A DNA stretch of 64,000 nucleotides from Mesorhizobium temperatum (GTDB lineage: Bacteria; Pseudomonadota; Alphaproteobacteria; Rhizobiales; Rhizobiaceae). The notes under the pieces are model-generated. The model was given only the letters and a program-made list of their open reading frames with translations, made no database searches and was not told the DNA's origin. The DNA lies in the NCBI RefSeq assembly GCF_002284575.1, contig NZ_NPKJ01000040.1:102052-166051 (forward strand). The letters are read 5' to 3'. The first letter of the stretch is position 1. Each line of letters begins with the position of its first letter. Positions 56,593 to 63,151 of this stretch are shown piece after piece. A program made the position numbers and the translations under genes.

Positions 56593-56855
56593 TGTTCGGC
56601 GCGATACTCGGCGCCATCCTCGGCAACAAGACCATCATGGCTCTCTTCGCCGCGGTCGTTGGCGGGCTCAGCCTGTATGTCGCTGGCGGCATCAACCGGG
56701 CCAAGAAGGAAGCTGCAAAGCAGGCGGCGGGAAAACTCGCTGCCGCTGAAGACCGCCTCGAAATGGACCGGGAGGCTACGGCGGCCGAACGCCACGCCGC
56801 CGGCATGACCGACGATGCAGCGCGCAAGGAGGCAGAGCAATGGGCAAAGCGCTAG
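56592..56855 (+). CDS. Inner-membrane spanin-like protein (Rz-like)
   Basis: 87 residues: N-terminal hydrophobic segment (IMALFAAVVGGLSLYVAGG), then an Ala/Lys/Glu-rich helix suited to coiled coil. GTG 56589 is one codon upstream. The next gene, a short lipoprotein, overlaps its 3' end by 16 bp out of frame, the usual Rz/Rz1 nesting. Confidence 0.6.
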   Translation: MFGAILGAILGNKTIMALFAAVVGGLSLYVAGGINRAKKEAAKQAAGKLAAAEDRLEMDREATAAERHAAGMTDDAARKEAEQWAKR

Positions 56856-57043
56856 TCCTCTGCCTGGTGCTCGCCGGCTGCACGACAACACCGCCGATCG
56901 GCAACCCGCGTGAAGTCTGGTGCGACCACAATCAACCGCGCCGGCCGTTGCTCGCGGTCGTTCAAGTGATGAGCCGTGCCGAGCTTGACGAGATGAACAC
57001 CCACAACGCTCGGGGCACCAGGTGGTGCGGCTGGAGACCATGA
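56840..57043 (+). CDS. Outer-membrane spanin-like lipoprotein (Rz1-like)
   Basis: 67 residues with a lipobox LAGC at residues 11-14, so the mature lipoprotein starts at Cys14. Out-of-frame overlap with the preceding gene supports a spanin pair that disrupts the outer membrane at lysis. Its Pro content is lower than in classical Rz1. Confidence 0.6.
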   Translation: MGKALVLCLVLAGCTTTPPIGNPREVWCDHNQPRRPLLAVVQVMSRAELDEMNTHNARGTRWCGWRP

Positions 57044-57369
57044 TGCAAGAAATGTTCGATCTGCTTGGCATCAAAGGCCCGGTGGTCGCTGCTGGCCTTG
57101 CCGGTGGCGTTCTCAGGGCTTTGTCGCGACATCGGTACAAAGTTCGCGAAATGGTGGCGTCGCCGATCTGCGGCGCGCTGGCGGCGGCTTATCTGACATT
57201 GCCGGTGGTGTCTTATTTCAAGGCGACTGGTCTGCCTGTTCCTTCACCGGATGATGACACGACGACGCTGGCCGCGGCGTTCCTGATTGGTGTGTCGGCA
57301 ATGTGGATTTCGGATGTCCTGTTCGAGTTCATCGTGCGGAAGTTGAAGCCGACCGCGGAAGAGCGCTAG
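57040..57369 (+). CDS. Phage membrane protein, second holin-like protein
   Basis: 109 residues from ATG 57040 (ATGA overlap). Hydrophobic segments near residues 15-27, 45-62 and 80-97, the last ending in LFEFIVRKLKPT. Three-segment topology fits a class I holin, which with the protein at 56374 would give two candidates. A tRNA-like sequence follows directly after the stop. Confidence 0.55.
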   Translation: MMQEMFDLLGIKGPVVAAGLAGGVLRALSRHRYKVREMVASPICGALAAAYLTLPVVSYFKATGLPVPSPDDDTTTLAAAFLIGVSAMWISDVLFEFIVRKLKPTAEER

Positions 57370-57370
57370 C

Positions 57371-57420
57371 TTTGCCTGCTAAGCGAGAGGACGCGGGTTC
57401 GAGTCCCGCCCACTCTCTCT
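57371..57420 (+). other. tRNA-like 3'-half relic
   Basis: Starting two bases after the stop of the preceding gene, TTTGC-CTGCTAA-GCGAG looks like an anticodon arm, followed by a 5-nt variable region and a perfect T-arm GCGGG-TTCGAGT-CCCGC (57393-57409) and CCACTCT. No matching 5' half lies upstream. Such fragments are usual remains of an integration event at a tRNA 3' end. A GCT anticodon with a short variable arm does not fit a working tRNA-Ser. Confidence 0.5.
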
Positions 57421-57450
57421 TAATTTCCAGAGGACTCGGATTCCCGCTTA

Positions 57451-57471
57451 AGCTGTGCTCTAAGCACGGCT
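57451..57471. promoter_or_regulatory. Palindrome abutting the start of the two-gene module
   Basis: AGCTGTGCT, CTA, AGCACGGCT: 9-base arms with one mismatch, ending two bases before the ATG at 57474. No ribosome site is visible between. A repressor site over the start, as in autoregulated toxin-antitoxin operons, or an RNA hairpin are both possible. Confidence 0.55.
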
Positions 57472-57473
57472 GA

Positions 57474-58007
57474 ATGGTTGATCTACCCCCAGACATTGTA
57501 GCGCTAGTCGCAGAAGAAAAGTCCCTCATCCGGTCTCCGGTCTGGGATACAAAATCCGACGATAGATACTATGTTTTCTCTGTTCCGCTGGTGATAACCA
57601 GTGACGGCACATCGAACTTTCAGTTGCGGGTCAAGACTTCAAAGCGCTTTGTCGATCGGGACGCCATAGTCCAACTAGAGTTCGCCCCAAGCGACAAGAG
57701 GGTAACGCCTCTGTGGAGGATAGAATGGCGGGCCTTCGGCCTACACACCAACAAGCTGTGGGGACCACCAGGATTTGAATTGGCCGTGGTCAAGCTTACT
57801 CATGAGCATCGCTTTGATGACAATTGGCACTCGCCCGAGCACAGGATGCGTATCGGGAACCTTCCGGCGGCGCGGCCAATAAATCGTGATCCAAATACCT
57901 TATCCGAGTTCCTTGCTTTCTGCGGACAAAGCTTTAGAATCAAAGACATACGTCGCATAGAGCCGCCGTTAATCACTCAGGACATATTCTGGACGCGAGA
58001 TGATTGA
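57474..58007 (+). CDS. Unrecognised protein, first gene of a two-gene accessory module
   Basis: 177 residues, no signal or membrane segment. It looks like a mostly beta protein (YYVFSVPLVITSDGTSNFQLRV; IEWRAFGLHTNKLWGPPGF in parts). GC content is clearly lower than in the surrounding genes, and codon choice is more AT-rich. It overlaps the next gene by 8 bp. Lies between the lysis cassette and a DNA ligase inside the repeat-bounded segment. I do not recognise the family. An antitoxin, immunity or defence role is only a guess from context. Confidence 0.7.
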   Translation: MVDLPPDIVALVAEEKSLIRSPVWDTKSDDRYYVFSVPLVITSDGTSNFQLRVKTSKRFVDRDAIVQLEFAPSDKRVTPLWRIEWRAFGLHTNKLWGPPGFELAVVKLTHEHRFDDNWHSPEHRMRIGNLPAARPINRDPNTLSEFLAFCGQSFRIKDIRRIEPPLITQDIFWTRDD

Positions 58008-58758
58008 TTTCGCAAGGAAAATTCCGAATACGAAAGAGGCGATTGGTGAAGCCATTCGCGGGATGGTCAATGCTGACCATTTTTTCGGCGGGTCTATAGT
58101 CACCATGCCGGTCCTCTATCCAAGCGGCACAACGGTCGCGCTTGAAGTCACCCGTCAGGGTGACAAATGCCTCGTTTCAGATCGTGGTGGCGGTTGGCAA
58201 GAAGCGGACATGATGGGGGCCACGAGATATTTTAAGAAGGAAGCTAATCGCGTCGCTGAGGCTTCTGGAATCCGTTTCGATGGCCACGACATGTTCGTTG
58301 CCGAAGTAGCGCCCGCAGCCCTGCAAGGGGCAATGATGGTGGTTGCGAATTGCTCACAGGAAGCCACGGCCTTTGCCGCCTATCGGATGGCAGAGAGATC
58401 TGAAAGCGATGCGAAGGATATTCTGTTCGCACGACTTTCAGCCATTTTTGGTGCAACCGACGTGGCTAAGGACGCAGAGCTTGTAGGTGCATCCAATCAT
58501 ACTTGGAAGGTATCCGTCCTAGTGACTGGCAGGCCGCATCTCGGACTATTCGAGCCGGTGATGAATAAATATATTTCGGTCGTGGGAACCGCCGCGAAAT
58601 TTCACGATTTCTCACGGCTTGAACACCCGCCTTCCCGTATCGCAGTAGTAAAATCGCGGGAAGATATCGGCGATTTTTATGGAGTTGTGGCTTCTGCCTC
58701 TACTCGCGTCGTAGAGCAATCGGCATCCAACGAACAGTTTCTAAGGCTAGTCGCATGA
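58000..58758 (+). CDS. DUF1828-like protein, second gene of the module
   Basis: 252 residues. VALEVTRQGDKCLVSDRGGGW at about residues 46-66 resembles the DUF1828 core; the C-terminal half (SAIFGATDVAKDAEL...NHTWKVSVLVTGRPHLGLFEPV) may match DUF1829. Such proteins are scattered in prophages and islands with unknown function. Lower GC, like its partner. The overlap implies linked translation. My family call was not checked by search. Confidence 0.7.
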   Translation: MIDFARKIPNTKEAIGEAIRGMVNADHFFGGSIVTMPVLYPSGTTVALEVTRQGDKCLVSDRGGGWQEADMMGATRYFKKEANRVAEASGIRFDGHDMFVAEVAPAALQGAMMVVANCSQEATAFAAYRMAERSESDAKDILFARLSAIFGATDVAKDAELVGASNHTWKVSVLVTGRPHLGLFEPVMNKYISVVGTAAKFHDFSRLEHPPSRIAVVKSREDIGDFYGVVASASTRVVEQSASNEQFLRLVA

Positions 58759-58892
58759 TCAGTCTGTCAAAGGCTTTGAAAGAGGACCGATTGGAAGAGT
58801 TCATCCGCCCAAGAGCCGCTGGCGGCGGGGGGCTTCCAACTGCCGGTTGGTAGACGCACGCCGCCGACGAGCATAGGTTTCTACGATCCGTG
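58759..58892 (+). other. Noncoding stretch after the two-gene module
   Basis: This 134-bp stretch follows the DUF1828-like gene. I see no gene. It leads into two tandem small-RNA-like structures, which together with it fill the gap up to the ligase gene at 59,167. Confidence 0.5.
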
Positions 58893-58979
58893 CACCGGGC
58901 ACACCCATCCCCCGCCCACACCCCGTGCCTGGTGAACGACTGATCGCCCGCCGTGCCGAAAGGTGCGGTGGGCTTTTTT
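58893..58979 (+). ncRNA. Candidate small RNA 1: C-rich loop hairpin plus terminator
   Basis: CACCGGGCAC (58893-58902) and GTGCCTGGTG (58925-58934) form a 10-bp stem with one wobble, enclosing a 22-nt C-rich loop (CCCATCCCCCGCCCACACCCC without its first A). An intrinsic terminator follows at 58946. A hairpin displaying a C-rich anti-Shine-Dalgarno loop followed by a terminator is the layout of alphaproteobacterial cuckoo-type small RNAs. No clear promoter was found. Confidence 0.45.
58946..58979 (+). terminator. Intrinsic terminator
   Basis: GCCCGCCGTGCC and GGTGCGGTGGGC pair over 12 positions including three G-T wobbles, around GAAA, followed by six T. Confidence 0.82.
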
Positions 58980-59018
58980 CGTTTGGAACAAAGGATTGAG
59001 ACGACAGTTTGTGCTTTT

Positions 59019-59109
59019 GCAGCATGTTCTCGCAGACCAATGCTGTAAGATCGGATCCTCCCACCGATCACTGCCCGCGTCCTTCCCCGGGAGCGCGGGC
59101 GCTTTTTTA
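59019..59109 (+). ncRNA. Candidate small RNA 2: two hairpins, one exposing CCTCCC, plus terminator
   Basis: Three stems in a row: CAGCAT/ATGCTG (59020-59045), GATCGG/CCGATC (59049-59069) with loop ATCCTCCCA, and the terminator at 59073. CCTCCC is a direct anti-Shine-Dalgarno sequence. It begins about 40 bp after the terminator of candidate 1, giving two tandem elements of the same style. No protein gene ends between the two terminators, so the second terminator needs another transcript to act on. Confidence 0.5.
59073..59108 (+). terminator. Intrinsic terminator
   Basis: GCCCGCG (59073-59079) pairs with CGCGGGC (59094-59100); the inner TCC/GGA can extend it. Six T follow from 59103. It stands 59 bp before the ligase start. 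Confidence 0.85.
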
Positions 59110-59166
59110 TTAGCGGAACCGAATTCATCAAAGTTTATTGATTCGGGTCTGTTGCGTGGGGTTTGT

Positions 59167-60051
59167 ATGATCGGGGCGAGGCTGGCGTTTATTCCTCCAA
59201 TGGAGCCGAAGCTGGTCGCCAAGCCGCCAGAAGGCGGGGACTGGATTCACGAGATCAAGCTGGACGGCTACCGCGTGCAGGTCGTCATCAACAGCCCCGA
59301 GGATATTCAAGTTTTCACCAAATCCGGCGCTGACTGGACCACCAAGTTCACCGGCATCGTCGAAGCCGCGCGCGAGCTCGGGGTCGAGAATGCCATCATC
59401 GACGGCGAGGCTGTCGTTCCCAACGGGGCAGGGCTGCCCGACTTTAACGCGCTCCAGAAAGCCGTCCATAACGATCCCTATGCGATGATCATGGGCGCGT
59501 TCGATGTTTTGCATCTCGAGGGCCACGATCTGCGCGACATCAGCTGCAAGGGCCGGCGGGAGATGCTCTACGGCATCATCAAGCCGAACAGCCGGATCCA
59601 GTTTAGCGAGTCTCTACCCGGTGATGCCAAGGCAATTTTCTACCTCGCCGACCAGGCCGGTCTCGAGGGGATCGTCTCCAAGCGCGCCGACAGCAAATAT
59701 CGAAGCGGCCCGACGACGAACTGGCTGAAGACCAAGAGCTGGACGGTCGACGAGTTCGAACTGCTTGGCGTCGAGCGGGAGCAGGGCAAAGCCGCCTTCG
59801 CGTTGCTGGCGGAGCCAGGCACCCGCAACTATGTCGGATCCGCCTTCATTACCTTGGGCCGGGACATGAAGGAGCGGTTGTGGAAGCGGGTCCAGGAACA
59901 CGCCGGCCCCCCGCCAAAGGCTGTGAACATGAAGAAACGGCCGGCTACGCAGTGGGTCGGGCCAGGGGTGAAACTGCGCGTCAAGCATCTGCGCGGCGAC
60001 CACAGCCACATACGCCATGCGTCGCTGCTCGGCTTTAGCGATGAGGAATAG
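59167..60051 (+). CDS. ATP-dependent DNA ligase (LigC/LigD-ligase-domain type)
   Basis: 294 residues. Motif I EIKLDGYRVQ carries nucleophile Lys31; IIDGEAVVPN (motif III region), LEGIVSKRADSKYRSGPTT and NWLKTKS (motifs IV-V) follow, then an OB-fold ending VKLRVKHLRGD. No polymerase or phosphoesterase domain, so it is a stand-alone ligase, as in accessory NHEJ ligases of rhizobia. It seals nicks with ATP. Inside a phage cargo segment it could serve phage DNA repair or be captured host DNA. No ku gene is near. The ATG at 59167 lies behind GTGGGGTTTGT. Confidence 0.88.
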   Translation: MIGARLAFIPPMEPKLVAKPPEGGDWIHEIKLDGYRVQVVINSPEDIQVFTKSGADWTTKFTGIVEAARELGVENAIIDGEAVVPNGAGLPDFNALQKAVHNDPYAMIMGAFDVLHLEGHDLRDISCKGRREMLYGIIKPNSRIQFSESLPGDAKAIFYLADQAGLEGIVSKRADSKYRSGPTTNWLKTKSWTVDEFELLGVEREQGKAAFALLAEPGTRNYVGSAFITLGRDMKERLWKRVQEHAGPPPKAVNMKKRPATQWVGPGVKLRVKHLRGDHSHIRHASLLGFSDEE

Positions 60052-60052
60052 C

Positions 60053-60304
60053 TCAGTCGGCGAACAGGAACTTTGAGCCTGTCGTCACCATCCAGTTCGC
60101 CCGGTCGATATGGCTGCGGACAGCGTTGCGGGCGCGCACCGGTTCAAGAGCCGGATCGATGCCAAGGATGAGGTCTGCCATCTCCTCTATGCTGGCATTG
60201 TCGGCGCAGGCGTCGAGGATCTGCAGATAGACCCTGAAATTCTCTTTGTCGTAAACCGTAATGGAGTCCGACCACGGGACTTCTTCCATGATTCCAGGCT
60301 TCAT
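60053..60304 (-). CDS. Hypothetical small protein convergent with the ligase
   Basis: 83 residues, starting at the ATG complementary to 60302-60304. VYDKENFRVYLQILDACAD and AVRSHIDRANWMVTTG suggest a compact helical protein. It ends 2 bp from the ligase stop, and is the only leftward gene in the cargo. Family not recognised. The 267-bp gap from 60305 to 60571 holds the right repeat and no other gene. Confidence 0.6.
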   Translation of the reverse strand: MKPGIMEEVPWSDSITVYDKENFRVYLQILDACADNASIEEMADLILGIDPALEPVRARNAVRSHIDRANWMVTTGSKFLFAD

Positions 60305-60527
60305 GACGAACTAGCTCGCTGGTGAATGGCGCTGCTGTACCACCGGATGATTGGCGCGGGATTGGCAATCGTCAAGAGCCAGAGCTATATCGACCGGATG
60401 GCGAAAGGCTGGACACTAAGGCGAGGGCAGGGCGCTGACTGCGCGTTGGGCATGACGCTTGCGCTGCGCCGTAACTGATCACCGCGCGGAAGCCGCTTCG
60501 GGTCTCGTTTCGCTTATTTCGTTCCTG

Positions 60528-60546
60528 CAAACGGCTTATCTTTTCG
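60528..60546 (+). repeat. Right 19-bp direct repeat of the 6.1-kb cargo segment
   Basis: CAAACGGCTTATCTTTTCG, identical to 54391-54409, 25 bp before the portal start codon. The two copies are 6,137 bp apart. Confidence 0.85.
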
Positions 60547-60571
60547 CTAACCGGCCTTGCATCGTGCCGCC

Positions 60572-62914
60572 ATGGCCAAGGCAGACAAGCGCACCCCGGA
60601 AGAGCAGAAGCAGGGAAAGGCCCTTCGCGACGAGGGCTCCAAATGGCTTGCCCGTGTCGATGCCGCGTCGAAGCTCGAAAAGCAGTGGTTGGACGACGCG
60701 GAAAAGGCAATCAAAGCCTTCACTGGCGAAACGTCGAGCCGCGACTACACTACGTCAACATCGCTGGGCACGACCTACGATTTCAATATTCTCTACGCGA
60801 ACGTCGAAACCATCGTGCCGGCGGTCATCAACAGCCCGCCAGCGCCGGACGTGCGCCGCCGATTTGCGGATGAAGACCCGGCCGGCAAGGACGTGGCCGA
60901 AATCATCGAGCGATCGATAAAGGTTCAGGTCGACGATTCGAAGCTTCAGGTCGAGTTGGAGGGCGAGGCGCAAGACGCCTTCCTGGCTGGTCGCGGCGTG
61001 GTCAGGCTCCGGTTCAAGAGCGACTTCGTAAAGGACGCCAACGATGAACTCGCCAAAGACGTGGCCGCCGACCCTGTGGCCGATGCGCCATCGTATGACG
61101 GCGTATCCCCGGGTGATGATAACGGCGACGATGCCGAAGCCGGCGGCGATGCCGATCCTGCAACAGCAGCCCAGCAGCCTGCCGAACGCCTCGCCAACGA
61201 ACGCATTGAGTTTGAGGCTGTAAGCTGGCGCGATTTCCGCCATGGTCCGGCCAAGCGCTGGAGCGATTGCCCGTGGATGTCGTTCCGTTTCGTCGTCTCG
61301 CGAGAGAACGAAGATACGGCGTTCGATTCCGCCATGATCGGGATGCAGACGAGCGACCAGGAAAAGAAGGCTCGCGGAGAATCTGACAATGATCTGACCG
61401 GCTGGGAAATCTGGTGCAAGACCAGCCGCAAGGTCTATTTCGTCGACGATACCGGCGTGGTCCTGAAAACGGTCAACGACCCGCTGGGCCTCACAGACTT
61501 CTTCCCGATCGCAACGCCAGTCCAGCCGATCGAACTTACTGGCCGCCTGATGCCGGTCAACCCGTTCTCGATTTATTCGAAACTGGCCGACGAGTTGGAC
61601 CTGACGACCAAGCGCATCAACGTCATCACCAACCATATGAAAGTCAAAGGCTGGTATTCGGGCGATGCCGGCGACATTGCCAACATGCTGGCGGCCGATG
61701 ACACGGAATTTGTGCCGATCGGCAATGCGGACATCTGGGCGGCCAATGGCGGGCTCGCTGGAGCGGTCGCGTTCTGGCCTGTGGAAAAGTTCATCCTCGT
61801 TCTTCGCGAGCTGTACAACGCCCGCGAACAGACCAAGCAGGCCATTTACGAAATCACCGGGATTTCGGACATCGTTCGCGGTGCCTCCCAGGCAAGCGAG
61901 ACGCTTGGCGCCCAGCAGATCAAGACACAGTGGGGCTCGCTGCGCATCCAGAAGATGCAACGCATGATGGAGCGCGGCGCGCGCGACCTGTTCGTGATGA
62001 TGTCCGAAATCATACCCGCGAAGTTTTCACACGAAACGCTCCAGCAGATGACCGGCGTCCAGATCATCCCGACGCAACAGGATCTCACTCCCATTCAGCC
62101 GCCGCCGCCTCCTCCGCAGGGCGCTCAACTCCCGCCCGAGACGATGCAGCAGTATCAGCAGGCGGTGCAGGCTTCCCAGATGGCGGAGAAGGCACGGCAG
62201 GCCAAGCTGGCGCGGATGCAAAGCGTTCAACAGCTTCTCACCCAGAAGCTTTCGGCCATGTACCGCATCGATGTCGAGAGCGATTCGACCGTGAAGGCCG
62301 ACCTGTCGCGGCAGAAAGCCGAAGCGGCGGAATTCCTCCAGGCGGCCGGTGCCTATTGGGCCGCAGTCGGGCCGCTCGTCCAGCAGGGTGCCCTATCGAA
62401 AGAGGTTGCGGTGGAAATCTTCGCCGCGAACTCGCGCCTATTCAACCTCGGCAAGTCGGTTGAGGACACGCTTGAAAAGATGGTCACCGATGCCAAGGCG
62501 AAAGCCGCACAGCCTGAGACACCAAAGCCTAGCCCCGAGCAACAAAAGGCAGAAGCGGAAGCGAAGGCGAAGGAGCAGGAAACCGCCGCCAAGGCGCAGC
62601 AGTCTCAGGCCGATGCGCAGGCCAAGGAACGGGAAATGGCCATGAGAGAGGCCGCGGAGGTTCGCAAGGGCGAGCGCCAGGCGGCGGCCGATCAGCGCAA
62701 GATCGAACTGGAGCGCGAACTGGCAGCAATCACCATGCGGATCAAGGAAGCGGATCTGCAAATCAAGGAAATCGAGCTCGATCTGAAGCGGCAGGAAGCG
62801 GCGCTCACTCTGCACGCTAAACAGCAGGAAACAGCGCTGAAGCTCTCGGCACAGCAGCAATCGAACGATTTGAAGGCCGAACAGGCCGCGCAGAACGGAA
62901 AGGCAAAGCAATGA
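60572..62914 (+). CDS. Phage portal protein (P22-like)
   Basis: 780 residues. The core (about 1-510) shows YDFNILYANVETIVPAVINS, RDFRHGPAKRWSDCPWM and ITGISDIVRGASQASETLGA, as in podovirus portal proteins with a P22-like fold. A Pro/Gln linker (QPPPPPPQGAQLPP) leads to a helical crown/barrel and a very long Ala/Lys/Glu/Gln coiled-coil tail (about 650-780) rich in QQKAEAEAKAKEQ-type repeats. It forms the DNA entry ring. Its last codons overlap the next gene by 4 bp. Confidence 0.85.
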   Translation: MAKADKRTPEEQKQGKALRDEGSKWLARVDAASKLEKQWLDDAEKAIKAFTGETSSRDYTTSTSLGTTYDFNILYANVETIVPAVINSPPAPDVRRRFADEDPAGKDVAEIIERSIKVQVDDSKLQVELEGEAQDAFLAGRGVVRLRFKSDFVKDANDELAKDVAADPVADAPSYDGVSPGDDNGDDAEAGGDADPATAAQQPAERLANERIEFEAVSWRDFRHGPAKRWSDCPWMSFRFVVSRENEDTAFDSAMIGMQTSDQEKKARGESDNDLTGWEIWCKTSRKVYFVDDTGVVLKTVNDPLGLTDFFPIATPVQPIELTGRLMPVNPFSIYSKLADELDLTTKRINVITNHMKVKGWYSGDAGDIANMLAADDTEFVPIGNADIWAANGGLAGAVAFWPVEKFILVLRELYNAREQTKQAIYEITGISDIVRGASQASETLGAQQIKTQWGSLRIQKMQRMMERGARDLFVMMSEIIPAKFSHETLQQMTGVQIIPTQQDLTPIQPPPPPPQGAQLPPETMQQYQQAVQASQMAEKARQAKLARMQSVQQLLTQKLSAMYRIDVESDSTVKADLSRQKAEAAEFLQAAGAYWAAVGPLVQQGALSKEVAVEIFAANSRLFNLGKSVEDTLEKMVTDAKAKAAQPETPKPSPEQQKAEAEAKAKEQETAAKAQQSQADAQAKEREMAMREAAEVRKGERQAAADQRKIELERELAAITMRIKEADLQIKEIELDLKRQEAALTLHAKQQETALKLSAQQQSNDLKAEQAAQNGKAKQ

Positions 62915-63150
62915 GCTACGTTGAAGCAGCGTCCGCGAAGGACGGTTTTGCGGTCACCCCAAGTGATTCCACGGCGATCAAGGCCGATGCGCTCTATGTC
63001 GGCGTGACCGGCAATGTCGCGGTGGTGACGTGGCGCGACACGACATTGACCTTCGTTGGCGTGCCGGCGGGCACGGTCATACCGATTACCTGCAAGAAGG
63101 TGATGTCCACCAACACGACGGCAACCAGCATCGTTGGGTTGAAGTACTAA
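62911..63150 (+). CDS. Spike-base-like small virion protein
   Basis: 79 residues. KADALYVGVTGNVAVVTWRD, then GVPAGTVIPITCKKV and TNTTATSIVGLK, resemble the spike base protein of the Rhodobacter gene transfer agent family (RCAP_rcc01079-like), from memory. All beta, no signal. Placed between portal and a larger structural gene. Confidence 0.55.
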   Translation: MSYVEAASAKDGFAVTPSDSTAIKADALYVGVTGNVAVVTWRDTTLTFVGVPAGTVIPITCKKVMSTNTTATSIVGLKY

Positions 63151-63151
63151 C

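Noticed and set aside
57371..57420. tRNA-like relic as the right attachment site of the tRNA-Sec integrase
   Set aside because: Its T-arm resembles tRNA-Sec only over short stretches, and it lies in the opposite orientation; attachment sites should be direct repeats.
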